Shown one piece after another: positions 26,530 to 36,700 of a DNA stretch of 64,000 bases. Source of the DNA: Verrucomicrobium spinosum DSM 4136 = JCM 18804 (GTDB lineage: Bacteria > Verrucomicrobiota > Verrucomicrobiia > Verrucomicrobiales > Verrucomicrobiaceae). The position numbers and the translations under genes are program-made. How positions within the stretch are numbered: the stretch's first letter is position 1; each line of letters starts with the position of its first letter. The notes beneath the pieces were generated by a model that did not search any database, had not been told where the DNA came from, and saw only the letters and a list, made by a program, of their open reading frames with translations. Location of the stretch: NCBI RefSeq assembly GCF_000172155.1, contig NZ_ABIZ01000001.1, positions 3,691,105 to 3,755,104 of the forward strand, given 5' to 3'.

Positions 26530-27783
26530 TTATGCGACGCCTGCTGTCCCATAGACGGGGGGCTCCAGCCCAGGCAGATACACGCTTTGCGGGCTGGCTC
26601 GCATCTTCCATGGACCGCCTGCTGTCCCATAGAACGCCAGCAATCTGAGCAGATCCACCCGGCTCCAAGTCACCCCTCGGATCATCGTGAAGAGGCGGGT
26701 GAAGCTGTGCGGCCAGCCCGATACTTGTGCCAGGAACCGCAGCAGCACATAGAGCAACAGGGCCGCCCAGAGCTGCCAGCGGATCGCGTTTTTGCTATGT
26801 CCCAAAAAATCACAGATGCAGAGCGTTTGCTTGATCTGCTTGAAGAACACTTCAATGCCCCAGCGGCTCTGGTAGAGTTCTCCTACCGTGCTGGCGGCCC
26901 ATTCTGTCTGGTTGGTGATAAAGGCCATGCGCACTTCCTTGCCGTCAAGCTCCACGAGCATCTCCACCCGGCGCAGCGGGCCGGGATGTTGCGAAAGGCT
27001 CCTGGCTCCTTTGAGCACAATGAGGTCATCGCGCAGCACCTTGCCTTGCGGCCGTGCCTGGAGCTTGCGCGTCACCCGGTAGCTCATGTTGTCCTTGGCA
27101 CGGGTGACCCAGAAGATGCCCCGCCCGGTCAACTCCCAGAGGTGGGCAAAGTTGATGTAAGCCTTGTCAAACAAGGCAATTTCCCCGTCTTTGAGGCTGG
27201 CACAAAGCGCGCGGGAGCGCGAGTCATCATGATGAGAGGCTTCTTCGATGATGGCAAAGGCTGGCAGGAAGGTTTGCAGGTTGAGACGCAAATGGAGCTT
27301 GGCCGCCGCCTTGCGCTGCCGGTGCTTGGCCCAACTCATACAGTTGGCCACCAGGGCGATGGTGCTGGAGTCGATGGCGTAGATGGCCCGTCTAAACCGC
27401 CGGGGCAGTCCTTCATAGCGCAGGCCAAACCCGGGGTGCCGATGCTGGAGATGATCCAACATCTTCCAAAAGAGGGTCTCCATCAGGTCGCTGTCCCGAT
27501 TCTTATTGGCATGGGACAGGGTGTTGCGGGCTGGCGGTGTCGCTCCGCGGATGGCAGCGAGGGCCCCGGCATGATGCCTCAAGCTGTCGCACACATCGTT
27601 GAGACTGATGGAGTGTGTCAGTTGCGCGTAGAGCAGGCTGACCACGTGACTCCAGGAACTGAAGGTGCGCGGCTGGCTGCCGTGGTGGTGTTGAGCGCAG
27701 AGGTTCGCGACCAAGTGCCCGGGAATGAGCTTGCAAAGCTGCCCCAGAACGCTTCCAATGACTTTGGCTGGTTTGAATTTCAT
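26530..27783 (-). CDS. IS4-family DDE transposase
   Basis: The 417-residue protein has an N-terminal helical DNA-binding region of the DUF4372 kind (TFSSWSHVVSLLYAQLTHSISLNDV) and the DDE core: first Asp in IYAIDSSTIAL (~134), second Asp in ALFDKAYINF (~203), and the Glu in YQSRWGIEVFFKQIKQTL (~318). The reading frame is intact. The C-terminus contains a repeated motif, FYGTAGG and VYGTAG, 26 residues apart, matching the 78-bp DNA repeat; relatives usually end near the AYLPGF-type sequence, so the last ~12 residues look like an extension. It is unlike the transposase at 2298 in sequence and ends. Confidence 0.93.
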   Translation of the reverse strand: MKFKPAKVIGSVLGQLCKLIPGHLVANLCAQHHHGSQPRTFSSWSHVVSLLYAQLTHSISLNDVCDSLRHHAGALAAIRGATPPARNTLSHANKNRDSDLMETLFWKMLDHLQHRHPGFGLRYEGLPRRFRRAIYAIDSSTIALVANCMSWAKHRQRKAAAKLHLRLNLQTFLPAFAIIEEASHHDDSRSRALCASLKDGEIALFDKAYINFAHLWELTGRGIFWVTRAKDNMSYRVTRKLQARPQGKVLRDDLIVLKGARSLSQHPGPLRRVEMLVELDGKEVRMAFITNQTEWAASTVGELYQSRWGIEVFFKQIKQTLCICDFLGHSKNAIRWQLWAALLLYVLLRFLAQVSGWPHSFTRLFTMIRGVTWSRVDLLRLLAFYGTAGGPWKMRASPQSVYLPGLEPPVYGTAGVA

Positions 27784-27846
27784 CTCAGGCCTACCCTGTG
27801 TGGGGTAGGCCGCCAGTCACCTTTTTGTTTCGCTGTGGGACGGCTG
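26541..27846 (-). mobile_element. IS4-family insertion sequence, boundaries tentative
   Basis: A DDE transposase gene fills the element. Candidate ends are CTGCTGTCCCATAG (26541-26554) and, reading inward on the other strand, CAGCCGTCCCACAG (27846-27833), which agree at 11 of 14 positions. An 18-bp direct repeat, CGCCTGCTGTCCCATAGA, occurs at 26538-26555 and 26616-26633, 78 bp apart, so the left end is partly duplicated. No target-site duplication was found, so the exact limits are uncertain. The right end lies only about 12 bp before the ATG of the thioredoxin gene. Confidence 0.6.
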
Positions 27847-27858
27847 TGTATCCCCTTT

Positions 27859-28683
27859 ATGAAATCCAAATTTGTACTCGTGCTTGCCGCTCTGGCCGGG
27901 CTCACCCTGGCTCCCTGTATGATGGGGGCGACCATCAAGGAAGAAATGGTCAAGATCGTCGGTCAGGTGCAGCAGAAGGCTGCCGCAGGCAAGTCCACCG
28001 CTGAGGACCTCAAACCAGAGATCGAAGCCTTTGATGCACTGCTGGCGCAGCACAAGGATGAAAAGACAGACGAAGTGGCCAACGTGGCCATGATGAAGGC
28101 GATGCTCTATGCGCAGATCATCGAAGACGAGATCACAGCCATCAAATTGTTGGGGCAGGTGAAAGCTGACTACCCCGAAACCAAACCGGGTCAACAGGTG
28201 GACAAAGTGCTTGCGGCGATCGAGCGGGGCAAAGCCGCGAAGGAGATTAGCAAGAAGCTCGTTGAAGGCGCTGAGTTTCCGACCTTCGAAGTGAAAGACC
28301 TGGAGGGTAAGCCGTTGTCCGTGGCTGGTCTGAAGGGCAAGGTCGTCCTGATTGACTTCTGGGCCACCTGGTGTGGGCCGTGCGTGCACGAAATGCCGAA
28401 CGTGATCAAGGCCTATGAAAAGTTCCACGACCAGGGCCTGGAGATCATTGGCGTGAGTCTCGATCAAGACCGCGCCGCGCTTGATGCTTTCTTGAAGGAG
28501 CACAAGATGACATGGCCCCAATACTTCGATGGCAAGGGCTGGGGGAACGAGGTCTCCGGGAAATACGGCATTCAGGGTATTCCGGCCACCTTCTTGCTGA
28601 ATCGTGAAGGGAAGATCGCGGGTAAAGACCTCCGCGGCGAAGAACTGTCGGCAGCGATTGAAAAGGAGATTGCCAAGAAGTAA
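27859..28683 (+). CDS. TlpA-like thioredoxin-fold protein, exported
   Basis: The 274-residue protein has a signal peptide (MKSKFVLVLAALAGLTLAPCMMGA), an alpha-helical N-terminal region (~25-135) and a thioredoxin-like domain with the active-site WCGPC (Cys 172 and 175), FWATWCGPC context and the cis-Pro segment GIQGIPATF. TlpA/ResA-like proteins reduce disulfides outside the cytoplasm, for example apocytochrome CxxCH cysteines. That role would fit the neighbouring cytochrome genes, but many such proteins do other work. The same frame is open far upstream, but that part is antisense to the transposase; the ATG at 27859 starts the signal peptide. An IS element has probably replaced its native upstream region. 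Confidence 0.9.
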   Translation: MKSKFVLVLAALAGLTLAPCMMGATIKEEMVKIVGQVQQKAAAGKSTAEDLKPEIEAFDALLAQHKDEKTDEVANVAMMKAMLYAQIIEDEITAIKLLGQVKADYPETKPGQQVDKVLAAIERGKAAKEISKKLVEGAEFPTFEVKDLEGKPLSVAGLKGKVVLIDFWATWCGPCVHEMPNVIKAYEKFHDQGLEIIGVSLDQDRAALDAFLKEHKMTWPQYFDGKGWGNEVSGKYGIQGIPATFLLNREGKIAGKDLRGEELSAAIEKEIAKK

Positions 28684-28710
28684 CACCTGGTCGCAGAGCA
28701 GGTGAATGTC

Positions 28711-28742
28711 AGCTGAGATCGGGCACCCGGTCTCAGCTTTTT
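28711..28742 (+). terminator. Rho-independent terminator of the thioredoxin gene
   Basis: AGCTGAGATCGGG (28711-28723) pairs with CCCGGTCTCAGCT (28726-28738) with one G-U-type mismatch, followed by five Ts. It lies about 28 bp after the stop. From here to 29035 no gene is convincing; an ACTCCGAAGGAGTT palindrome lies at 28808-28821. Confidence 0.88.
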
Positions 28743-29035
28743 CATTCAAGACGATGGTGCTCCAGGAGTCCGGTTCGGTTGCTCTTCAAAGACTTTGTGG
28801 CGGATCTACTCCGAAGGAGTTGCAGCAGTCTGGTGGGTCGCGGACCTTCATTGGATTCCTCGAACCTGGTGAGGTGAGCAGGGCGGTAGCAGGGAGGGTT
28901 GTCCTTGCTTCTGCGGTACATCTCATCCCGGCACGTGCGCAGCAGGCAGGCGAAGGCGGCGCTTTACGCACGCACTCCACAGCGACTTCGTCGCCAGGCT
29001 TTGGGCGTCTTTTGGAACTTGGCTGATGGCCCGGT

Positions 29036-29893
29036 TCAGGCAAAGAAAGGCCGCTTGATCTTGGCCACGAAGAAGCCGACAAAGACGCCGAAGCTAATGG
29101 CGGAGACGAGGGCAAACTCAGGGGAGGCCGGGTTCGGTGGGGCGTCGAAGAACGTGTAGGCGGCCATGGCGACTGGAGACCAAAGCCAAGTCAGCAGACT
29201 GCCTGCGGGAGTCACTGCGGCCCCGGCGAAGGTGATCATCCCGTCCACGATGTGCACCCCGGCCATGAGCAAGCATCCCAAGAGGTTCAACGCAGTGCCA
29301 ATCATGCATGCACCGAGGGAGAAAGTCCCGGGATTGGCCCGCTGGAGCTCCTGCTCCTCCTGAAGTTCATCGGTGGTGTCGATCAACGGATGGCCGGACA
29401 GGAAAGTGGGATAAGGTCTCCAAAAATCTTTGCCGTTTACCGCGGCGATCCAGTCGTCGTTTTCGCGGTGTTCACAAAGTCCCACCGCAGCAAATTCGTC
29501 GATGTCATCAGCGCGCTTGGACACACCCATGAGCTGAAGGGCGTGGGAGATCGGGCCGCGGAAGGCGACCGTAGGTGGCATGATGCAACCTCCATTCTGA
29601 TAGACCGTGGCGCCTTGTTCACCGAAGCCGCCGATATACGTCGTCTCGATCCAGGCGACGGTTCCGTGTTGCGAGAGCTCGCTGAGCGTATCCTTGATTC
29701 CAGAGCACAGGTAGATCAACTCGTCATCGTGGACACAGGGATCGGGAAAGAGGTCATCAAGGTGCTCGTCACTCAGCGGGAGAAAGACCAGATCATGCTT
29801 CGCAAGTGGTGTGGGACGGTGCAAGTCATGCCTGGCGGCGTAATCCGTGACGAGGTCGGCTGGTCCGATGATCCCGAAAATAGAGTGTCCCAT
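29036..29893 (-). CDS. Hypothetical protein with C-terminal membrane spans
   Basis: Starting at the ATG at 29893 (MGHSIFGIIGPADLV), the product is 285 residues. The first ~190 residues form a soluble domain with acidic stretches (SDEHLDDLFPDPCVHDDELIYLC) and a GYxG-like TTYIGGFGEQGATVYQNGG segment. The last ~95 residues contain about three hydrophobic spans (FSLGACMIGTALNLLGCLLMAGV, ITFAGAAVTPAGSLLTWLWS, FALVSAISFGVFVGFFVA). An upstream start would add 57 unlikely residues. No family is recognised. It is flanked by decayed DNA on both sides. Confidence 0.7.
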   Translation of the reverse strand: MGHSIFGIIGPADLVTDYAARHDLHRPTPLAKHDLVFLPLSDEHLDDLFPDPCVHDDELIYLCSGIKDTLSELSQHGTVAWIETTYIGGFGEQGATVYQNGGCIMPPTVAFRGPISHALQLMGVSKRADDIDEFAAVGLCEHRENDDWIAAVNGKDFWRPYPTFLSGHPLIDTTDELQEEQELQRANPGTFSLGACMIGTALNLLGCLLMAGVHIVDGMITFAGAAVTPAGSLLTWLWSPVAMAAYTFFDAPPNPASPEFALVSAISFGVFVGFFVAKIKRPFFA

Positions 29894-30338
29894 AAGATGA
29901 AAAGGGGAGGTTCTACTGCCTGTTGGTTTGTGCCAAAGGACGGATACCATCAAAGACTCGCAAAAATGGAGCGTCCTGCCAAGTGAAATTCGAACACAGT
30001 TCTTCAGGCGGACGCCTAAGCTTGGCGGGTTGATGATTTTTCGTCGGCGAGATGCTTGGCCCATTCATTTACTTGAGACCAGGACGCAATTACAATGCCA
30101 GCCCTAGATGGCATTGTCCATCGCCTTGCTTGCCAGTGGCGGGCTGGAGCGGCCGCTTGGGATTGATGGACTTCTTATGGATGGGGCGCGCATTGAAGGC
30201 GGCGTACACGCTGGTGAGCGGGCAGGGTTGTCGATGGAGCCTGATATCCGGTTGTCGACGGAGACACCTCCCGACATTTGCGCCATGTGGTTGCAAATTA
30301 CAGGTTACGTGGGTAGGGTGTGCTCGTCTCGTCCATGA

Positions 30339-30914
30339 ACTCAAAATTACAAGCCGTTCCTGGAAAATCCGGAAAAGGAGATGTCACAGGGCTACCTGAA
30401 GCCGATCGTCCACACAAATGAACGCGGGCCGCGTGTGGAGTTTGACATCCCGATGAGCTGAAAACAGGGAAAGATGGCAAACCCTGAAATGATGGTGTTT
30501 CGCAGCAACTACGGCTACGGGGACCTCTGGATGACTGTCAGTGTTCTCCTCTCAATTAAATCCTTTGTTGATCCCATACCCATGGGGGAAGAGGAGGCGT
30601 ACCGGCGCTTCACCGAGGACTTCCTTCGTGCGGACTACAAGAAGTTTGGCTTGGGCATCGAGCTGACCTCTTTCACCAAGACCAAACTTAACGGAAGACC
30701 GATTGCAGTGTTTACGCGCCGACAGCCGTACGAACAATCCGGCATGAAATCAATCCGCGCAGGACAGGCGATCCGTGTATTCACGGGCAACTACAAGATC
30801 AACTTTCAAATCAACACCCTGGATCCGGATGGCGAGCTCAATGCGGAGGATCGTATCAAGGAGTTCGAACCTTTGTTCAAGCTGATAGGCTCCTCACTAA
30901 GGATAGGGAAGTGA
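30339..30914 (+). pseudogene. Broken gene: truncated, with in-frame nonsense codon
   Basis: From 30474 a 146-residue frame (MANPEMMVFRSNYGYGD...) is open. Immediately upstream in the same frame, 30339-30458 reads ...FLENPEKEMSQGYLKP...GPRVEFDIPMS, then TGA at 30459-30461, then KQGK and the Met. A single TGG-to-TGA change would turn FDIPMSWKQGK, a plausible continuous protein, into two pieces. The frame is blocked again at 30336, so the 5' end is lost or shifted. The later part (FTKTKLNGRPIAVFTRR, FKLIGSSLRIGK) resembles small exported proteins that carry a FDIP-SW motif near the start, but no family is certain. The downstream piece could still be translated. Confidence 0.55.
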
Positions 30915-30991
30915 GGGGGGGCAAGGGAGTATTGGCACAAAGCTACGATTGTCCTCTGTCTCCTCAAAATGCCTGTTAAAGGCGCCGGATC

Positions 30992-31022
30992 AAAAAAAGG
31001 TGCGCCCTATTTTGGGCGCACC
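30992..31022 (-). terminator. Rho-independent terminator of the sugar isomerase gene
   Basis: GGTGCGCCC (30999-31007) pairs with GGGCGCACC (31014-31022). On the minus strand the stem is followed by seven Ts. It lies about 50 bp after the stop of the minus-strand gene. Confidence 0.88.
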
Positions 31023-31070
31023 CTCGTCTTGGGTGGGAGATTGCCAATCGGAAGGAATTATCCCTGAGCC

Positions 31071-32063
31071 TTACTTCTCAGCAAACTGGGCGTCGAAGAT
31101 GATCTTCGAGGTCGGGAAGTCCAGGGCCTTGACGAAGGCGGCGGACTCGGTGGCACCGAACTCGCGGTCCATGCCGCCGTCTTCCCACTCGACGCTGAGC
31201 GGGCCAGCATAGTCGATGTCGTTGAGGGCGCGGATGATCTTCTCGAAGTTGATGTCGCCACGACCCACGGACTTGAAGTCCCAGTAGCGGTTGGGGCGGT
31301 GGAAGTCCACATGACCGCCGAAGACGCCGGTGTCGTTGCTCAGATCCCAGGCCACGTCCTTCATGTGGGCGTGGAAGATGCGGTCGCTGAACTTGTAGAT
31401 GAACTTCACATAGTCCACCCCCTGGTAGCCGAAGTGGGAGGGGTCATAGTTGAAGCCGAAAGCAGGGTGGTAGTTCACGGCCTGAAGGGCACGCTCTGCG
31501 CTCGCGATATCGAAGGCGATTTCGGTGGGGTGCACTTCAAGAGCGAACTTGATGCCCAGCTTCTGGAACTCGTCCAGGATGGGGGTGAAGCGCTTGGCGA
31601 AGTCCTTGTAGCCGTTTTCGATCTGGCTGGGGAGGTTAGGCGGGAAGCTGTAAACCAGGTGCCAGATGCTGCTGCCAGTGAAGCCGTTGACCACGCTGAC
31701 GCCGAAGCGCTTGGCAGCGTGTGCCGTCTTGATCAACTCCTCTGCGGCCCGCTGGCGCACACCTTCGGGATCGCCGTCACCGTAGATGTAGTCGGGGAGG
31801 ATCTGCTTGTGACGTTCGTCGATGTTGTCACAGACAGCCTGACCCACGAGGTGGGCGGAGATGGCAAAGCACTTGAGGCCAGCCTTCTCAATGAGAGCGC
31901 GTTTGGCATCGCAGTAAGCCTGGTCCGCCTTGGCGACTTCGAAGTGGTCACCCCAGCAACCAAGTTCCACGCCATCGTAGCCAAAGGTCTTGACCTTGCC
32001 GAGCAGAGTTTCCAGAGGGATGTCGGCCCACTGGCCGGTGAAGAGAGTGACGGGTCTGGCCAT
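31071..32063 (-). CDS. Sugar phosphate isomerase/epimerase family protein
   Basis: The 330-residue protein is a xylose-isomerase-like TIM barrel (AP endonuclease 2 superfamily). Visible features are [13 protein letters not shown] near strand 2, [28 protein letters not shown] with a metal-ligand Glu, [16 protein letters not shown] with Asp and His, [12 protein letters not shown] with His, and LSVEWED with the last Glu. These give the usual Glu-Asp-His-Glu metal site. There is no signal peptide. Together with the Gfo/Idh/MocA gene at 37270 it probably serves inositol- or sugar-derived compound breakdown; the exact substrate is unknown. Confidence 0.92.
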   Translation of the reverse strand: MARPVTLFTGQWADIPLETLLGKVKTFGYDGVELGCWGDHFEVAKADQAYCDAKRALIEKAGLKCFAISAHLVGQAVCDNIDERHKQILPDYIYGDGDPEGVRQRAAEELIKTAHAAKRFGVSVVNGFTGSSIWHLVYSFPPNLPSQIENGYKDFAKRFTPILDEFQKLGIKFALEVHPTEIAFDIASAERALQAVNYHPAFGFNYDPSHFGYQGVDYVKFIYKFSDRIFHAHMKDVAWDLSNDTGVFGGHVDFHRPNRYWDFKSVGRGDINFEKIIRALNDIDYAGPLSVEWEDGGMDREFGATESAAFVKALDFPTSKIIFDAQFAEK

Positions 32064-32243
32064 AATCAGTGTCTTGTAAAGAAGCGTTCAGATTTGGTAC
32101 TTTCGAGCCAGCGATGCTGTCATGGGGCTGCGAGATTGGCAAAGGGAAAACGGCCGCGACAAGTGGGAAATCACCCCGGAAACGGCGGACGAGTGCCAAA
32201 AGCTGGCAGTCGAACGATAAAACTCCAGGAGGGCCGGTAGGGG

Positions 32244-33695
32244 CTACGCCAGGATCGGTGTGACCACCTTGCCTGCGACATCCGTGAGCCGGAAGTCACG
32301 GCCTTGAAAGCGGAAGGTGAAGCGCTCATGATCGATCCCCAGCAGGTGCAGCATGGTGGCGTGCAGGTCGTGGACGTGTACGGGATCCTTGACCACGCCG
32401 AAGCCCAGTTCATCCGTTTCACCGTAGCTCACACCGGGTTTGACCCCGCCGCCAGCGAGCCAGGAACTGAAGCAATCCCGGTGATGCTCGCGCCCGTATT
32501 CCATCTGGGACCCGGTGCCACGGAGGCGGCCTTGAGAATAGCAGGTGCGACCGAATTCCGAGGTGAAGACCACGAGCGTGTCATCCAGCATGCCTTGATT
32601 CTTCAAATCCTGCAGGAGCCCTGCGGCAGGCTGGTCCACCCGGCTCGAAAGGCCTTTGAAGTCCCGCAGGATGTTGCCATGCATGTCCCAGCCGGGCTGG
32701 TAGAGCTGAATGTAGCGCACCCCGCGTTGGGCCAGACGACGGGCGAGGAGGCAGTTGGCCGCGAACGTTCCCGGAGTGGAGACCTCAGGCCCGTATAGCC
32801 CCTTCACGGCGTCCGTTTCCTGGCTTAAGTCCGTCACCTCGGGTACGGAGGTCTGCATGCGAAAGGCCATTTCATACTGTTCCAGGCGCGCCTGAAGCGC
32901 AGCCTCGGGTGCATCGCTTTGGGCCTGAAGTTCCTGCAAGGCTCGTATGGCGCGGCGATTGTTGGCCTCCGTGATGCCCGCAGGATTGCTCAGGAAAAGC
33001 ACGGGATCCTTGGCGGCCCGGAGCTGCACGCCCTGGTTCTGAGTGGGGAGGAAACCACTGTCCCAGAGCCGGGTGGAGAGTGGCTGGTCCACCGCTCCCT
33101 TGGTAATGAGCACCACAAACGAAGGTAGATTGTCATTCAGGCTGCCCAGGCCATAGCTGAGCCAGGCACCCATGCTGGGGCGCCCTGGGAGCTGGGCTCC
33201 CGTGCTCATGAAGGTCATGGCCGGATCATGATTGACCGCGTCCGAGTGCATGGACTTGATGAAGCACATGTCATCCGCCATCTTGGCCAGATGGGGGAAG
33301 GCGTCGCTGAGCCAGGCTCCGGATTTGCCGTGCTGCTGGAAGGGGATCCAGGAGCCAACAAGAGGGAACTTGGCCTGGTTGCCCGACATGCCCAGCAGAA
33401 CGGAGCGCCCTTTCTTGAAGGAGTCCGGCAGTTCCTGCCCAACGCGCTCATTCAGAAGCGGCTTGTGGTCAAAGGTCTCCAGATGGGTCATGCCCCCGCT
33501 CATGAAGAGACAGATCACCCGCTTTGCCCGAGGAGCGAAGTGCGGCAGACCGGGGCTGCCAGAGCGTACTGCGCCAAGGGGGCGTACGGAACCTGTTTCC
33601 TCCGCCAGAAGATCTGCAAAAGCCATTCCGCCCATGCCCAAGGCCGTGCGCGCCAGCATCTGACGGCGGTTAAGGGAACGGGGGGAGGAAGTCAT
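32244..33695 (-). CDS. DUF1501 family protein, Tat-exported
   Basis: The 483-residue protein starts with a Tat signal (SLNRRQMLARTALGMGGMAF, ~7-26) and carries DUF1501 motifs: ICLFMSGGMTHLETFDHKP, FIKSMHSDAVNHDPAM, LYQPGWDMHGN, VVFTSEFGRTCYSQG and GREHHRDCFSSWLAGGGVKPG, ending with the HDLHATMLHLLGIDHERFTFRFQGRDFRLT segment. Its start codon lies 33 bp after the stop of the upstream DUF1553 gene, so the two are surely in one operon. The third such pair in the window. Confidence 0.93.
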   Translation of the reverse strand: MTSSPRSLNRRQMLARTALGMGGMAFADLLAEETGSVRPLGAVRSGSPGLPHFAPRAKRVICLFMSGGMTHLETFDHKPLLNERVGQELPDSFKKGRSVLLGMSGNQAKFPLVGSWIPFQQHGKSGAWLSDAFPHLAKMADDMCFIKSMHSDAVNHDPAMTFMSTGAQLPGRPSMGAWLSYGLGSLNDNLPSFVVLITKGAVDQPLSTRLWDSGFLPTQNQGVQLRAAKDPVLFLSNPAGITEANNRRAIRALQELQAQSDAPEAALQARLEQYEMAFRMQTSVPEVTDLSQETDAVKGLYGPEVSTPGTFAANCLLARRLAQRGVRYIQLYQPGWDMHGNILRDFKGLSSRVDQPAAGLLQDLKNQGMLDDTLVVFTSEFGRTCYSQGRLRGTGSQMEYGREHHRDCFSSWLAGGGVKPGVSYGETDELGFGVVKDPVHVHDLHATMLHLLGIDHERFTFRFQGRDFRLTDVAGKVVTPILA

Positions 33696-33728
33696 GTTTG
33701 GGGGAAAGAAGGTTGGGGGTGGGGCGGG

Positions 33729-36700
33729 TCATTCCTTCAACAAAGCCTCCTCGCTGCCGAGCAAAACGCGGACCACCATGGTCGTGGCGGCCACTTCTAC
33801 GGAGGGCAGGCTCGCATCCGCCGGATGCTCGCCATTTTTTGTGCGCAGCGCTTCAACGTCCTGCGGAGTCTGGCTGTAGTGGAGGTGCTCCTCCTCCAGC
33901 AGCTTGAGAAGAACGGCGGTCTCTCCGGGTCGAGGGCTGCGACTAGAGGTGAGCCGGAAGGCCTCGGTGACCCGGGCGGTCCGATCCTGCGGATGGGCTC
34001 TGACTAGGCGTTCCGCCAACGTGCGAGCAGCTTCCACAAATTCCGGTGCATTGAGCATTGCCAGGGACTGCATGGGGGTGCTGGTCGTGTCCCGCCGGGT
34101 GAGGCAGAACTCACGACTGGGCGCGTCGAAGATCGTCATGGTGGGAGGCGGCAGGGTGCGCTTCCAGAAGGTATAGAGACTGCGTCTCCACAAGGCCTCG
34201 CCATGATCCTGCTTGTAGTGGATCTGGACGCCGGAATCCTCGTAGAGATTGTCCGGCAGATAGGGGCGTACGGGAGGCCCGCCCATGGTTGGAACAAGCA
34301 AGCCGCTGATGGCGAGTGCGTTGTCCCGGATCATCTCCGCGGCGAGCCGGTGGCGGGGGCCGCGGGCCAGCAGACGATTGTCCGGGTCATCTTGCAGCAA
34401 CTGAGGATCAAGGGGCGTGGAGGACTGCCGGTAGGCGGAGGAGAGCACGAGCATGCGACACAGCCGTTTTACGTTCCAGCCATGGTCCATGAAGTCGGTC
34501 GCCAGCCAGTCCAGCAATTCCGGGTGGGTGGGCAGTTCGCCCTGGATGCCAAAGTCCTCAGAGGTCCCGACAATGCCGCGCCCGAAGAACACCTGCCAGA
34601 TGCGGTTGACTGCTACGCGGGCGGTGAGCGGGTTTCGTCTGTCCACATACCAGCGGGCGAGGCCCAGACGGTTGCGGGGAAACTCTGCGGGCAACGGCAG
34701 AATACTCGCGGGGGTTTCTGGAAATACCTGATCTCCGGGCTGGTCGAACTGTCCTCTCGCCAGCACATAAGTAGGACGGCGCGGCTCCATCTCACGCATG
34801 ACCATGATCTCTCTGGCCTGATTCACCAGATTGTCCTGGGCGGTGCGCAGCTCGTGTAGTTTCTTCAGCGCCGCCTGGCCCTGCGGGTCCTGATCTCTCA
34901 GCCAGGCTTCATACCCGGCGTCAGGTGAGGGGGTGGCATCCGGGGCCCGGCCCACAAATGGATGCGTCAGGCCATACCAGATGCCAGCCAGGAAGCCGCG
35001 CTCTTCCTGCTTCTTGGGCGGCTGGGGAGGTAGGGCCAACAGGGCGGCTTCCTTGGGGGACAGCGTCTTGTCGAAGATCTTGAAATCGTCGAACGTGGCG
35101 TTCTTGATGATCTTGTCGTTGGGGCGATAGCCGATCGTGAGGGCGACATCTTCTTCATCGATATTGTCCTGGAGCCGGACGGCATCGTAGTCGCCCCATT
35201 CGGGACGGTACAGGATATCTCGATACAAGTGATCTGACATCACCTCCGCCTCGACCGCTTTGCCATTGATGTACAGTCGCAGCCCAGCCGAGCGGCTGGA
35301 GCCGTCATAGCTGGCAACGACATGCGTCCATGCCTTCAGCGGGATGGCCACCTTGGATCGAATCCGGATGGAGTTGCCGGGCGCGTAGTGACTCAGCGAG
35401 AACTCGGGGTGGAGATCATTAAGGAGCAGCTCGTAGCCGCGGCTGGCGGCATCCAGGCCACTGCGGGTGCGATGGATCACCACCGCACGGTTCTGCGACT
35501 CTTCCGGACGGATCCAGATGGCAATCGAAAAAGGGTCCGACCGCCGGAACACGCCGACATGAGGAAACCTGGCACCATTGTCATCCTCGAACCTCAGGCC
35601 GAGTCCGCGGACCCCTTCGCTGGGTTCGATGGATTGACGCGCCACGCCGGTGTTCTTGTCCGGGTGCAGGGTGTCGGAGAAGATCTTCCGCTGGCCGCGT
35701 TTCCTATCGCCCACGCTTTCGAACTCGTAGTGTGCCACCGGGGCTGCTGGGGGTGGAGGGCCGTGGTCCTCCACCCACTCGCGGTAGCGTTCACGACTGT
35801 TGCCCTGAAGGTTGTCCCACGCAGTTTCTGCCTGCTTGATCTCCTGTAGCATTTGCAGATTGCGCTCCTCGTCCGATGGACTCATGAGCAGCAATCCTGG
35901 AGCGGGGATGCCCGCGGTCTGCCGGGGGAAAAGACCGAGCTCAGAGATATTATTGAAAAAGGCTGCCATCTGATAGTACTCCCGCTGAGTGAGGGGATCG
36001 TACTTGTGGTCGTGACAGCGGGCGCACTCCAGGGTCAGCCCCAGGATCGCAGTCGAGTTGGTCTTGATCCGGTCCGCTACGTGTTCCTGGCGAAACTCTT
36101 CCTCGTTGCTTCCCGCCTCGTTCGATTGCGGCACCAGCCGGTTGAAAGCGGTGGCCAGTACCTCTGTCGTCCGGGGGCGGACGGACAGTTGATCGCCGGC
36201 GGTTTGCTGGACGATAAACTCGTCATACGGCAGGTTGTCATTGAAGGCCTGGATGACCCAGTCCCGGTACGGCCAGACGATGCTTTCAGCATCCTCGTGG
36301 CGTCCATACGAATCCGCGTAGCGGGCAGCATCCAGCCAGTCGGAAGCCATCCTTTCCCCATACCGTTGACTGGCCAGGAGGCGGTCCACCACGGCCTCAT
36401 AGGCCTGCGGTGACGTGTCAGCCAGGAAAGCGTCCAATTCCACGAGGGAAGGCGGCAGGCCGGTGAGGTCGAAAGTGACTCTCCGCAGCCAGCGCTCCCG
36501 CGAGGCGGGGAGGGCGGGCTCGTGACCTTTGACCCTGAGGTGATTCAGGACAAAGGCATCCACCGGGCTGGTAAGGGGAAAGGTCTCCAGAATCTTTGCG
36601 TCTGCCGCCTTCGGCTGGGGAACGGCGTGAGACTTGGGCGGGGTAAAGGACCAGTGCCGCTCGTAAACGGCCCCTTCCGTGATCCATTGCTTCAGCACTT

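Noticed and set aside
26587-27858. Upstream in-frame extension of the thioredoxin gene (over 420 codons)
   Set aside because: It is antisense to the intact transposase gene, and the signal peptide starts at 27859.
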